NCBI GenBank assembly: GCA_002298695.1
Contig: DBLB01000008.1
Location: 1 to 8,387 of the forward strand
Source: Clostridiales bacterium UBA735
GTDB taxonomy: Bacteria; Bacillota; Clostridia; Oscillospirales; Oscillospiraceae
Length of the DNA stretch: 8,387 nt
Direction of reading: 5' to 3'
Made by a program: the position numbers and the translations under genes. Positions within the stretch are counted from its first letter, which is position 1. The number at the start of each line of letters is the position of its first letter. Shown in pieces: positions 1 to 6,583 of this stretch. The notes beneath the pieces are model-generated. The model saw only the letters and a program-made list of their open reading frames with translations, was not told the origin of the DNA and made no database searches.

Positions 1-875
1 ACTTCCTGGGGTACAGTTTAATGGCCCTGTGGGACGATGCGGCCGAATTCCCGAACCGGAGCATGGTCATGATGCCCACGCAGACGACACACGGCCAGGA
101 GCCGACGGCGCTCGTCCGGGCAGCGATGATGGAAGCCGACGTGATCTTCCGCGTGACGAGCTTCTCCATCTCGAACACCGAGGCGCGCCGCGCCGCCTGC
201 GCCAACGGCGCACGCGACGTCAACTGCGCGGATTATGACATGCGCATGCTCTCCGAAGGCGGCCTCATCACCGACTTTGAGGCGCTGGTACCGCTGGTCA
301 ACCGCACGGCAGAGCGCCTGCGGGGCAGCAGCATCGAGATCACCACCCAAAACGGCAGCCACTTCACGGCCCGCATCGACGGCCGCGAGCCCATCGCCGC
401 CAACGCGCTGAGTTGGAACCCCGGCGACGTGTGCTTCCCGCCGGATGTCGAGTGTGCCATCGGCGCCATCAACGGTACCGGCGAGGGCGTCGTCTTCATC
501 GACGGCAGCATCCCGCATCCGACGCTCGGCCCCATTCGCGAACCCATCCGCGTCGAGTTCCGCGGCAGCAAAATTGTGGATATCTCCGGCGGCGAAGAAG
601 CGGAGGCCCTGAAAAAGGTGCTTGAGAGTGCCAACGACCCCGAGCACGCCTATTTCATGGGCGAGATCGGCCTCGGCATGAACCCTGCGTGCAGCCTCAA
701 CGGCCGTATGCTCGAAGACGAAGGCTGCGCCGGTACGATCCACTTCGGCATCGGCGACGACCGGAGCTTCGGCGGAAACAACGTCTGCGCGCAGCACATC
801 GACCTGATCTTCAAGGCGCCGACCATCCGCGTGGACGGACGGCTCGTCATGCGGGACGGCAAGGTCACGGACTGA
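1..875 (+). CDS. COG2309-fold metalloenzyme (M29 aminopeptidase / NicX dioxygenase-like), 5' partial
   Basis: The reading frame is open to the left edge (codons for FLGYSL precede the Met at base 21), so the gene is cut by the window and the Met at 21 is probably internal. About 290 residues are visible, against roughly 340 to 370 in the family. Counting from that Met, the C-terminal third carries likely metal ligands: E215 (GEIG), an acidic LEDEG around 232-234, H241 (IHFG) and the pair H259/D261 (QHID). This layout recalls M29 aminopeptidases and also the Fe(II) His-His-Asp site of NicX-type dihydroxypyridine dioxygenases, so peptidase and ring-cleaving functions cannot be told apart here. 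No signal peptide can be judged because the N-terminus is missing. Its position before a branched-chain amino acid importer favours a peptide or amino acid related role, by inference. Family fairly sure; reaction not. Confidence 0.72.
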   Translation, partial: FLGYSLMALWDDAAEFPNRSMVMMPTQTTHGQEPTALVRAAMMEADVIFRVTSFSISNTEARRAACANGARDVNCADYDMRMLSEGGLITDFEALVPLVNRTAERLRGSSIEITTQNGSHFTARIDGREPIAANALSWNPGDVCFPPDVECAIGAINGTGEGVVFIDGSIPHPTLGPIREPIRVEFRGSKIVDISGGEEAEALKKVLESANDPEHAYFMGEIGLGMNPACSLNGRMLEDEGCAGTIHFGIGDDRSFGGNNVCAQHIDLIFKAPTIRVDGRLVMRDGKVTD

Positions 876-900
876 AACGCTCCGATTCCACCAATACTCT

Positions 901-926
901 GGAGGCGCTGCATCCGCAGCGCCTCC
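901..926 (+). repeat. Perfect 11-bp hairpin after the hydrolase gene
   Basis: Bases 901-911 (GGAGGCGCTGC) are exactly complementary to 916-926, with a 4-base loop ATCC. The stem is GC-rich and starts 25 bases after the stop codon at 875. No T-run follows (the next bases are TCCTGAAAA), so it is not a typical intrinsic terminator. It may stabilise an RNA end, attenuate readthrough into livH, or be a weak or Rho-assisted stop. Confidence 0.6.
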
Positions 927-937
927 TCCTGAAAACC

Positions 938-970
938 CAGGCCGGGCCTCACAGTCCGGGCCCGAACCTG
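938..970 (+). repeat. Second inverted repeat in the livH leader
   Basis: CAGG (938-941) pairs with CCTG (967-970), and CGGGCC (943-948) pairs with GGCCCG (959-964). A small 1x2 internal loop separates the two helices and the apical loop is 10 bases. The structure ends just before the livH ribosome site. With the hairpin at 901-926 it makes the gap a tandem two-hairpin leader. A regulatory role is possible but unproven, and GC-rich DNA readily forms such pairings by chance. Confidence 0.4.
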
Positions 971-972
971 AC

Positions 973-980
973 AGGGAGGA
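973..980 (+). promoter_or_regulatory. livH ribosome binding site
   Basis: AGGGAGGA lies 4 bases before the ATG at 985. It fixes that Met as the livH start. I see no convincing -35/-10 promoter in the gap 876-984, so the operon may be read through from the upstream gene. Confidence 0.7.
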
Positions 981-984
981 CACT

Positions 985-1839
985 ATGCTATTTTTACAGA
1001 CATTATGGGAGGGCATCGTCAACGGCTCCATCTACGCCATGATCGCGATGGGCATCGCGCTCGTCTGGGGCGTTATGGGCATCCTGAGCTTCTCTCAGGG
1101 CGAGTTTATGATGCTCGGCATGTTCATCACCTTCTACGCCAATACCTACCTCGGCCTTGATCCGGTCGTCTGCGTGCCGATCGTCGGACTTCTGATGTTC
1201 GGCTTCGGCTGCGTCGTCTACCGCACGATCATCGCCAAGGCCCTGCGCGGCCCCCGCCTTTCGCAGCGCCTCATCACCTTTGCCGTCGGCATGGTGCTGA
1301 CCTACGGCGCGCTGATGCTCTTCGGCGGCCAGTACCGCACGGTGCAGAACCTCGCATTTACCGGCTCGATTGATCTCGCCGGCCTGACCATCAGCCGCCA
1401 GAAGCTCGTCCCGCTCATCATCGCGCTGGTCATGGTCGCGTTCATGTACATTTTCCTCAACAAAACGATGATCGGCAAGGCCATTCAGGCCACCTCGCAG
1501 GACAAGCAGGCAGCCGAGCTCGTCGGCATCGACTCGGAAACCACCTACATGGTCGCCTTTGGGCTTTCCAGCGCCCTGGCCGGCATCGCCGGCTGCGCCA
1601 TCACCTACTATTTCCCGGTTTACTACACGGCCGGCGCGGCATTTCTGCTGTTCGGCTTCATCGCGGTGCTGCTCGGCGGCGTCGGCTCGACGTTTGGCGC
1701 GCTCGTCGGCGGCCTCATCATGGGCGTCACCGACACGTTCAGCGGCGTCTACCTGAATACGGCTTACAAATATCTGGCCGTCTGCGTCATCTTCATGCTG
1801 ATCGTGACCTTCCGGCCCAAGGGACTTTTCGGAAAGTGA
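985..1839 (+). CDS. livH: Branched-chain amino acid ABC transporter permease LivH
   Basis: This is an inner-membrane permease subunit of a LIV-type importer; it pairs with LivM to form the channel and is powered by LivG and LivF. The 284-residue protein is almost entirely hydrophobic, with about eight membrane segments. The N-terminal motif LSFSQGEFMMLGM (residues 34-46) matches the LivH pattern normally seen as INFAHGE-like sequence. Residues about 170-200 (AAELVGID, then a hydrophobic LSSALAGIAG stretch) form the EAA-like cytoplasmic loop that contacts the ATPases. The C-terminus RPKGLFGK is typical of the family. Length is normal. The start has a strong ribosome site, and livM begins 10 bases after the stop, so the genes are co-transcribed. 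Exact substrate (Leu/Ile/Val, other amino acids or amides) cannot be read from the permease. Confidence 0.92.
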   Translation: MLFLQTLWEGIVNGSIYAMIAMGIALVWGVMGILSFSQGEFMMLGMFITFYANTYLGLDPVVCVPIVGLLMFGFGCVVYRTIIAKALRGPRLSQRLITFAVGMVLTYGALMLFGGQYRTVQNLAFTGSIDLAGLTISRQKLVPLIIALVMVAFMYIFLNKTMIGKAIQATSQDKQAAELVGIDSETTYMVAFGLSSALAGIAGCAITYYFPVYYTAGAAFLLFGFIAVLLGGVGSTFGALVGGLIMGVTDTFSGVYLNTAYKYLAVCVIFMLIVTFRPKGLFGK

Positions 1840-1849
1840 GGCGAGGAAC

Positions 1850-2875
1850 ATGAAAGAAACCCGCAAACAGCGCAAAACCTTCTGGATCGCCTTCGCCGCC
1901 TGTCTCGTGGTCGCCGCGGTGCTGCCGCTGCTGCTGACGTCCGACTTTGCCGTCAACGTGCTGGTGCTCAGCCTGATCTGGTCCATCATGGGCATCGGCT
2001 GGAACTTCATCGGCGGCTATGCCGGCCAGATCTCCAACGGCCACGCGCTGTTCTACGCCATCGGCGCCTACGCCGTGGCCTACTGCGCGCAGCATTTCAA
2101 CATGTCCCCGTGGCTGAGCGTCTGGATCGGCATCGCCATCTCCGTCACCCTGGCCTTCGTGCTCGGCAAGCCGCTGCTCCGGCTGAACGGCGCTTACTTC
2201 CTGATCGCCACGATGGCCGTCGCGGAGTGCGCGCGCGTCATCCTGCTCAATTCCCCCAGCCTCGGCGGCGCAACCGGCATCATGTTCCTGGACAAGGCCC
2301 ACAGCGAATGGTACACGCTGCAATTCAAGAACAAGGACACGTTCTACTATCTGCTACTCGGCATTACGGCGCTGCTGGTGCTGCTGTCGAAATATCTGGA
2401 CAAATCCAAATTCGGGTATTATCTGCGCGCGGTCAAGGCCAATGAGACTTCCGCGCAGAGCGTCGGCATCAACACGCCGAAATACAAGATTCTCGCCTAC
2501 ATGCTCAGCGCGGCCATCGTCAGTCTGGCCGGCAGCCTCTACGCGCCCTATGTCACCTACGTCGACCCGTATACGTTGCTCCCGCTGGACAAATCCACGA
2601 TGATCTGCCTCGTGGTCGTCATGGGCGGCATCGGCGGCATCGGCACGGTGCCGGGCCCGATCCTCGGCGCGATCGTCATGACGTTCATCTCGGAATACGC
2701 CCGCGCCATCTTCGCCTCGTACAGCGGCCTGAACATGCTGACCTACGGCATTCTGGTCATCTTCATCGTGCTGTATCTGCCGGGCGGCATCATCTCGGTA
2801 TTCAACAAGGAAGTGCGGCAGCTTGCCAAAGCGCGCCGCCGCGCACGGTTCGGAAAGAAGGGCGGTGACGTCTGA
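1850..2875 (+). CDS. livM: Branched-chain amino acid ABC transporter permease LivM
   Basis: This is the second permease of the LIV-type importer. The 341-residue protein starts with a short basic N-terminus (KETRKQRK) before the first membrane segment. The LivM hallmark GQISNGHALFYAIGAYA is at residues 59-75 (family usual GQxSLGHAAFFGIGAY), and SLGGATGIM matches the TGG-G loop of the family. The EAA-like cytoplasmic loop is around residues 199-225 (SVGINTPKYK, then LSAAIVSLAGSLYA). The C-terminal tail is strongly basic (KARRRARFGKKGGDV). GAGGCGAGG at 1838-1846 is the ribosome site. The stop TGA shares its last base with the livG ATG (TGATG), so the two are translationally coupled. Length and motifs look intact. 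Confidence 0.92.
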   Translation: MKETRKQRKTFWIAFAACLVVAAVLPLLLTSDFAVNVLVLSLIWSIMGIGWNFIGGYAGQISNGHALFYAIGAYAVAYCAQHFNMSPWLSVWIGIAISVTLAFVLGKPLLRLNGAYFLIATMAVAECARVILLNSPSLGGATGIMFLDKAHSEWYTLQFKNKDTFYYLLLGITALLVLLSKYLDKSKFGYYLRAVKANETSAQSVGINTPKYKILAYMLSAAIVSLAGSLYAPYVTYVDPYTLLPLDKSTMICLVVVMGGIGGIGTVPGPILGAIVMTFISEYARAIFASYSGLNMLTYGILVIFIVLYLPGGIISVFNKEVRQLAKARRRARFGKKGGDV

Positions 2876-3594
2876 TGGATCATATTCTTGAAATCCGGCA
2901 GGCCACGAAAAAGTTTGGCGGCCTGACTGCAAATGAAAACGTCACGTTCGACGTCGACCGCAACACCATCGTCGGCATCGTCGGCCCGAACGGCGCAGGC
3001 AAAACCACGCTGTTCAACTCCATCAGCGGCGTCCACTCGCTCACATCCGGCAATGTGATCTTCGAGGGCAAGGACATCACCAAACTGAAGCCCTATGACA
3101 TCTGCCATCTCGGCATGGGCCGCACGTTCCAGATCCCGCTCTCGCTCAACGAGATGACCGTGCTGGAAAACGTGCTCGTCGCCAGCCTCGGCCGCCACAA
3201 AACGGCAAAGGCCCGCGAAACTGCGGAGGCTGTGATCGAAGAATGCGGTCTGAAGGACTTCATCGCCATGCCGGCCGGTTCGCTGAACGTGCTTCAGAAA
3301 AAGCGCCTGGAAATTGCCCGCGCGCTGGCCACGGAACCGAAGCTGCTCCTCCTCGATGAGACCATGGCCGGCCTGTCCGGCATCGAGCGCCGTGACGCAA
3401 CCGCGCTCATCCGCCAGATCCACGCCCGCGGCGTCACGATCCTGATGATCGAGCACGTCATGGAGATCGTCATGAACGTCTCGGACAAGGTCGTCGTGCT
3501 CAACGGCGGCAGACTCCTGATGGAGGGCACCCCGAAGGAGGTCGCGAGCAACGAGGAGGTTATCAGCGCTTATCTGGGAGGTACGACATGGTAA
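2875..3594 (+). CDS. livG: Branched-chain amino acid ABC transporter ATP-binding protein LivG
   Basis: This is a cytoplasmic ATPase subunit of the LIV importer. The 239 residues hold Walker A GPNGAGKTT (37-45), a Q-loop in GRTFQIP, Walker B LLLLDE (157-162, D161 and catalytic E162) and the H-loop His194 in LMIEHVMEIV. The signature region reads LNVLQKKRLEIARAL (137-151), without the usual glycines of LSGGQ or the LivG-type LPYGxQRR, and the D-loop region reads DETMAGLSG rather than DEPAAGLNP. This resembles the LivG subfamily with LTLAxRKRLE and DEVMAGLNP, so it is probably a functional variant rather than a damaged gene. Length is normal for LivG. The start overlaps the livM stop by one base, and the stop overlaps the livF start by seven bases. 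GGGAGGT at 3576-3582, inside this gene, serves livF. Confidence 0.9.
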   Translation: MDHILEIRQATKKFGGLTANENVTFDVDRNTIVGIVGPNGAGKTTLFNSISGVHSLTSGNVIFEGKDITKLKPYDICHLGMGRTFQIPLSLNEMTVLENVLVASLGRHKTAKARETAEAVIEECGLKDFIAMPAGSLNVLQKKRLEIARALATEPKLLLLDETMAGLSGIERRDATALIRQIHARGVTILMIEHVMEIVMNVSDKVVVLNGGRLLMEGTPKEVASNEEVISAYLGGTTW

Positions 3595-3968
3595 TTCTCA
3601 AGGCAGAACACCTGCAGTCCGGCTATCAGGGCACACCCGTGCTCCACGACATCAGCTTCGAGGCGGAAGAGGGCAAAATTGTCGCCATCCTCGGCTCCAA
3701 CGGCGCCGGCAAGACCACCACGCTCCGCACGCTGACCGGCACCGTCCGCGCCACCGGCGGCCATGTCTGGTACAACGGCGAGGAGATCACCAAAACGCCG
3801 ACCTATAAAATGTCCCAGATGGGCATCGCCCTCGTTCCGGAGGGCCGCCACCTGTTCAATCAGATGAGCGTCCGCGACAACCTGCTCATGGGCTCCTATC
3901 GATATAAAGGTCGAGCAAGAGAAGAAAGAAGCGGCCAAAGCAAAACACGGGAAAAAGCACTGAGGTAA
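3588..3968 (+). CDS. livF: Truncated LivF, branched-chain amino acid ABC transporter ATP-binding protein
   Basis: The start overlaps livG and has a good ribosome site (GGGAGGT, 3576-3582). The first ~103 residues are classic LivF: Walker A GSNGAGKTT (36-44), then GIALVPEGRHLFNQMSVRDNLLMGSY. A complete LivF is about 235 residues; this frame stops at 126. The last ~22 residues (from RYKGRAREERSG) are basic, hydrophilic and unlike LivF. The signature motif, Walker B catalytic Glu and H-loop are all missing, so the product cannot hydrolyse ATP on its own. No continuation of LivF is visible in any frame downstream; phage tail genes follow instead. This is therefore a break in the DNA (integration, deletion or assembly join near 3897-3910), not a simple frameshift. 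If real, the importer would be inactive unless LivF is supplied from elsewhere. Confidence 0.85.
   Translation: MVILKAEHLQSGYQGTPVLHDISFEAEEGKIVAILGSNGAGKTTTLRTLTGTVRATGGHVWYNGEEITKTPTYKMSQMGIALVPEGRHLFNQMSVRDNLLMGSYRYKGRAREERSGQSKTREKALR
3901..3963 (+). pseudogene. Probable 3' remnant of a phage tail gene (tail assembly chaperone-like?)
   Basis: Immediately after livF homology is lost, a different frame reads DIKVEQEKKEAAKAKHGKKH and stops with TGA at 3961-3963. The charged, lysine-rich helix looks like the C-terminal tail of a small phage protein. In PBSX-like tail modules the gene before the tape measure is the tail assembly chaperone (XkdN-like, often with a frameshifted extension), so this could be its end. 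The piece is too short to identify by sequence. Its frame differs from that of livF, which fits two unrelated sequences joined just upstream. Confidence 0.3.
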
Positions 3969-3989
3969 AGCCGGGTCGAGCCTCAGTGC
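3957..3989 (+). repeat. Perfect 9-bp inverted repeat before the tape measure gene
   Basis: GCACTGAGG (3957-3965) is exactly complementary to CCTCAGTGC (3981-3989), with a 15-base loop. The left arm contains the TGA stop at 3961. No T-run follows, so it is not a standard terminator. It ends 11 bases before the tape measure ribosome site and could damp or couple translation of that gene. Confidence 0.5.
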
Positions 3990-4000
3990 CGGCTCCCGGA

Positions 4001-4007
4001 AAGGAGG
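4001..4007 (+). promoter_or_regulatory. Tape measure gene ribosome binding site
   Basis: AAGGAGG, followed by AGG and CCT, lies 6 bases before the ATG at 4014. It is a near-perfect anti-16S match and fixes the start of the tape measure protein. Confidence 0.7.
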
Positions 4008-4013
4008 AGGCCT

Positions 4014-5921
4014 ATGGCCCTTATCAAGTCGCAGCTCGTACTTACGGACGGCATGACCGGCCCGCTCAAGAGTATCAATAAGGCGATGAATATCGTGCTT
4101 AACAGCTTCGAGGCTATGCAGGACGCGTCCGGACGGGCTATCGACACTGCCTCCATTCAAGAGGCCCGCGAAGAGCTTGCGAGAGCGAGTGCCGCGCTGG
4201 ACCAGTTGGAAGACCACACGAATAAATCGACTGACGCCTTCAGCCGGCTCGCAAAAGCTATCGGGCTTGTGATGATTGCCCGCAAGGCGCTTGATACTAT
4301 CAAGGCCGGAATTGACTACGCCTCCGACCTTGCCGAAGTCCAGAACGTCGTCGACGTTACTTTCGGAAGCTCGTCGGAGGCTATCAACTCGTGGTCGAAA
4401 GAGTGTCTCGCCGCCTACGGCATGAATGAAGTGAGCGCAAAGCGGTATGCCGGCACGATGGGCGCCATGCTCAAGTCTTCCGGACTTGCGGGCGACGCCA
4501 TCGTAGACATGTCGAAAGATATGGTCGGGCTTGCCGGCGATATGGCGTCGTTCTACAACCTTGACCTTGAGACCGCCTTCGAGAAAATCCGTTCCGGTAT
4601 CTCCGGCGAGACAGAGCCCTTAAAGCAGCTCGGCATTAACATGTCGGTTGCCAACCTTGAGGCCTACGCCCTCTCGCAGGGTATCACGACGGCGTACAAT
4701 GAAATGTCTCAGGCCGAGCAGGTCATGCTCCGGTATAACTACCTTATGAGCACGACCGCCGACGCGCAAGGAGACTTTGCCCGCACGCAGGACAGTTACG
4801 CCAACCAGACCCGGCTTCTCTCTGAGAGCTGGCTCGAGTTTACCGGCGTTATGGCCGAGCAGCTTCTGCCGGTCCTTACGACTATCGTCTCGTGGCTGAA
4901 TAATATCATCGCCTTCCTCACGGAGAACGCGGATATGGTCAGCGCGGTACTCGTGGGGCTGGCTACCACGGTCGGCATTCTCGCTGTCGCGTGGGCCGTT
5001 CATGCCGCTGCTCAGTGGCTTGCCGTTGCGGCAAATCGTGCGCTCATCGTTTCGCTCCTCTCGAATCCGATTCTCTGGATTGCCATTATCATCGGCGTAC
5101 TTGTTGCGGCAATGTATCGGTGGATTCAGTCTATCGGTGGCGTTAAAAACGCGTGGGAGATTTGCAAGCTCGCGCTTATCGTAGGCTGGAACGCAGTCAA
5201 GCTCGCGTTCTTCACCGGCGTCTACTGGGTCATTGACCTCGTAGACAAGCTCAAGCTCTGCTGGCAGAAAGCCGGCGTCGCAATCGCGAACTTCATGGGA
5301 GATATGAAGGTCTCTGTACTGACAATTCTCCAGAACATGATTAACGGCGCTATCGATATTATCAATAAGTTCATCGGGGTGTTGAATAAAATCCCCGGCG
5401 TGAGTATCGACGCCATCGAGCATGTGACCTTTGCGACAACCGCGGCGGCCGAAAACGAGGCAGCGAAGTCCGCTCGTGCGGCAGACCTTGCTGCGTATGA
5501 GAGCGAGCTCGCAAGCGCGAAGGCCGGAAGAGACGCGCATATCGACTCTCTGAAAGCTGAGCTCAATTCTTCGGTCGACGCTTTGCAGGCTGCTTACGCT
5601 CAAGCAAAAGCCGACGCCGCGGCGGACAGCTCCGCAGAGCAGACCGCTCTCGACGGTATCGGCGCGGACACCGCCGGCATTAACGACAGCGCAGGAAGCG
5701 CAGCTGCGTCCTTGAAGGAAACGACCGAGGACCTGAAGTATATGCGAGACCTTGCGGAGCAGGAAGCAATCAACCGCTTCACGACTGCTGAGGTCAAAAT
5801 CGATATGACCGGCATGACTAACCGCATTGACTCCGATATGGACCTTGACGGCGTGCTGAATACTCTGACCGAGGGCTTCGCGGAAGCGCTCGAGGTCGCT
5901 GCTGAGGGGGTGCATGAATAA
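4014..5921 (+). CDS. Phage tail tape measure protein (XkdO-like position, TP901-type core)
   Basis: This protein sets tail length and sits inside the tail tube until DNA ejection. The 635 residues begin MALIKSQLVLTDGMTGPLKSIN, a typical start for tape measures of Gram-positive contractile phages. Residues ~100-230 hold the conserved TP901-type core, including FGSSSEAINSWS, MASFYNLDLETAFEKIRSG and the hallmark ISGETEPLKQLGI. Two hydrophobic stretches at ~309-340 and ~353-369 are likely membrane-inserting segments used in ejection. An Ala/Glu/Lys-rich coiled coil occupies ~475-560. The C-terminus (LKYMRDLAEQEAINRFTTAEVKIDMTGM) is the conserved end seen in this group. It is short for a tape measure; the usual rule of about 1.5 angstrom per residue would give a tail near 95 nm. 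The stop TAA shares a base with the next ATG (TAATG). Confidence 0.9.
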   Translation: MALIKSQLVLTDGMTGPLKSINKAMNIVLNSFEAMQDASGRAIDTASIQEAREELARASAALDQLEDHTNKSTDAFSRLAKAIGLVMIARKALDTIKAGIDYASDLAEVQNVVDVTFGSSSEAINSWSKECLAAYGMNEVSAKRYAGTMGAMLKSSGLAGDAIVDMSKDMVGLAGDMASFYNLDLETAFEKIRSGISGETEPLKQLGINMSVANLEAYALSQGITTAYNEMSQAEQVMLRYNYLMSTTADAQGDFARTQDSYANQTRLLSESWLEFTGVMAEQLLPVLTTIVSWLNNIIAFLTENADMVSAVLVGLATTVGILAVAWAVHAAAQWLAVAANRALIVSLLSNPILWIAIIIGVLVAAMYRWIQSIGGVKNAWEICKLALIVGWNAVKLAFFTGVYWVIDLVDKLKLCWQKAGVAIANFMGDMKVSVLTILQNMINGAIDIINKFIGVLNKIPGVSIDAIEHVTFATTAAAENEAAKSARAADLAAYESELASAKAGRDAHIDSLKAELNSSVDALQAAYAQAKADAAADSSAEQTALDGIGADTAGINDSAGSAAASLKETTEDLKYMRDLAEQEAINRFTTAEVKIDMTGMTNRIDSDMDLDGVLNTLTEGFAEALEVAAEGVHE

Positions 5922-6583
5922 TGTATAGCTTTTACTTCGGAAGTCTGCTTTTACCGGTTACGCCGCAGAAGCTGACGACCAAAATCAAGGGGAACAACAA
6001 AACGCTTACCCTTGTCAATGAGGGCGATATTAACTTCTTGCGCTCTCCCAGCTTGACCGAAATCAGCTTTGACGTTGTTCTCCCTATGCTGGGGCAGTAT
6101 TCTTTTGCGGACACCTTCCACAGACCCGACTACTACCTCGGCATTTTCGAGAACTACATGACAAGCAAGACTCCGTTCCGCTTCATCGTGAGCCGTGTGT
6201 CGCCCTCTGGGAGGCTTCTGTTCGACACGAATATGAAAGTAAGCCTTGAGAGCTACAACATCACAGAGGACGCCACAAAAGGCCCTGACGTGACCGTTTC
6301 GGTAACGCTCAAGCAGTATATCGACTACGCTACGAAGACCGTCACGGTTACGAAACCGGCTGCGGCAGCGAGTAAGCCTACTATTAAGGAGGAGAAGAAG
6401 CGCGAGACCTCGAGCAAGCCTACGACGAAGTCCTATACCGTAAAGAAGGGCGATTGCCTTTGGAACATCGCTAAGAAGTATTACGGCAACGGAGCGCAGT
6501 ACACAAAAATCTATAACGCAAATAAGGGCAAGATAAAGAATCCTAACCTTATTTACCCGGGGCAGGTGTTGACGATTCCATGA
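5921..6583 (+). CDS. XkdP-like phage tail protein with C-terminal LysM domain
   Basis: The 220-residue protein has two parts. Residues 1 to ~145 are an XkdP-type domain (FYFGSLLLPVTPQKL, INFLRSPSLTEISFDVVLP, then a predicted beta-rich region ending in LKQYIDYATKTVTV), thought to sit at the tube/baseplate junction. After a Lys/Thr/Pro/Ser-rich linker (~146-170) comes one LysM repeat (~171-219) with SYTVKKGDCLWNIAKKYYG and NPNLIYPGQVLTIP. LysM domains bind N-acetylglucosamine-containing polymers such as peptidoglycan. In contractile tails this family plays the part of T4 gp53, so here LysM may serve assembly rather than wall binding. No lytic domain is present. Translation is coupled on both sides: TAATG with the tape measure gene and ATGA with the next gene. 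Confidence 0.87.
   Translation: MYSFYFGSLLLPVTPQKLTTKIKGNNKTLTLVNEGDINFLRSPSLTEISFDVVLPMLGQYSFADTFHRPDYYLGIFENYMTSKTPFRFIVSRVSPSGRLLFDTNMKVSLESYNITEDATKGPDVTVSVTLKQYIDYATKTVTVTKPAAAASKPTIKEEKKRETSSKPTTKSYTVKKGDCLWNIAKKYYGNGAQYTKIYNANKGKIKNPNLIYPGQVLTIP

Noticed and set aside
901..926. Rho-independent terminator
   Set aside because: The stem is excellent, but no T-run follows on the + strand, so I list it only as a hairpin.
18..1031. Minus-strand open frame of 337 codons opposite the hydrolase gene
   Set aside because: The plus strand encodes a protein with recognisable family motifs and metal ligands. The antisense frame has Ala/Asp/Val/Arg bias and no motif.
1003..2010. Minus-strand open frame of 335 codons across livH and livM
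   Set aside because: It is antisense to two strongly recognised permeases, and its Asp/Ala/His/Arg-rich composition reflects the codon bias of the real genes.
3588..3968. Simple frameshift in livF
   Set aside because: A frameshift would leave the signature motif, Walker B and H-loop readable in another frame downstream. None is present; phage sequence follows.
3890..4013. Phage attachment site or transposon end
   Set aside because: I see no integrase, no tRNA end and no direct repeat pair. The palindrome TATCGATA and the 9-bp hairpin are not enough to call one.
4620..5915. Long open frame of 431 codons on the minus strand inside the tape measure gene
   Set aside because: It is antisense to a clearly recognised protein, has an Arg/Asp/His-rich shadow composition, and no ribosome site or known motif. 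It is a GC-rich shadow frame.
6430..6583. LysM domain as evidence for a cell-wall hydrolase (endolysin)
   Set aside because: The N-terminal part is an XkdP-type tail domain and there is no catalytic lytic domain. The gene sits in the standard place for the LysM tail protein.
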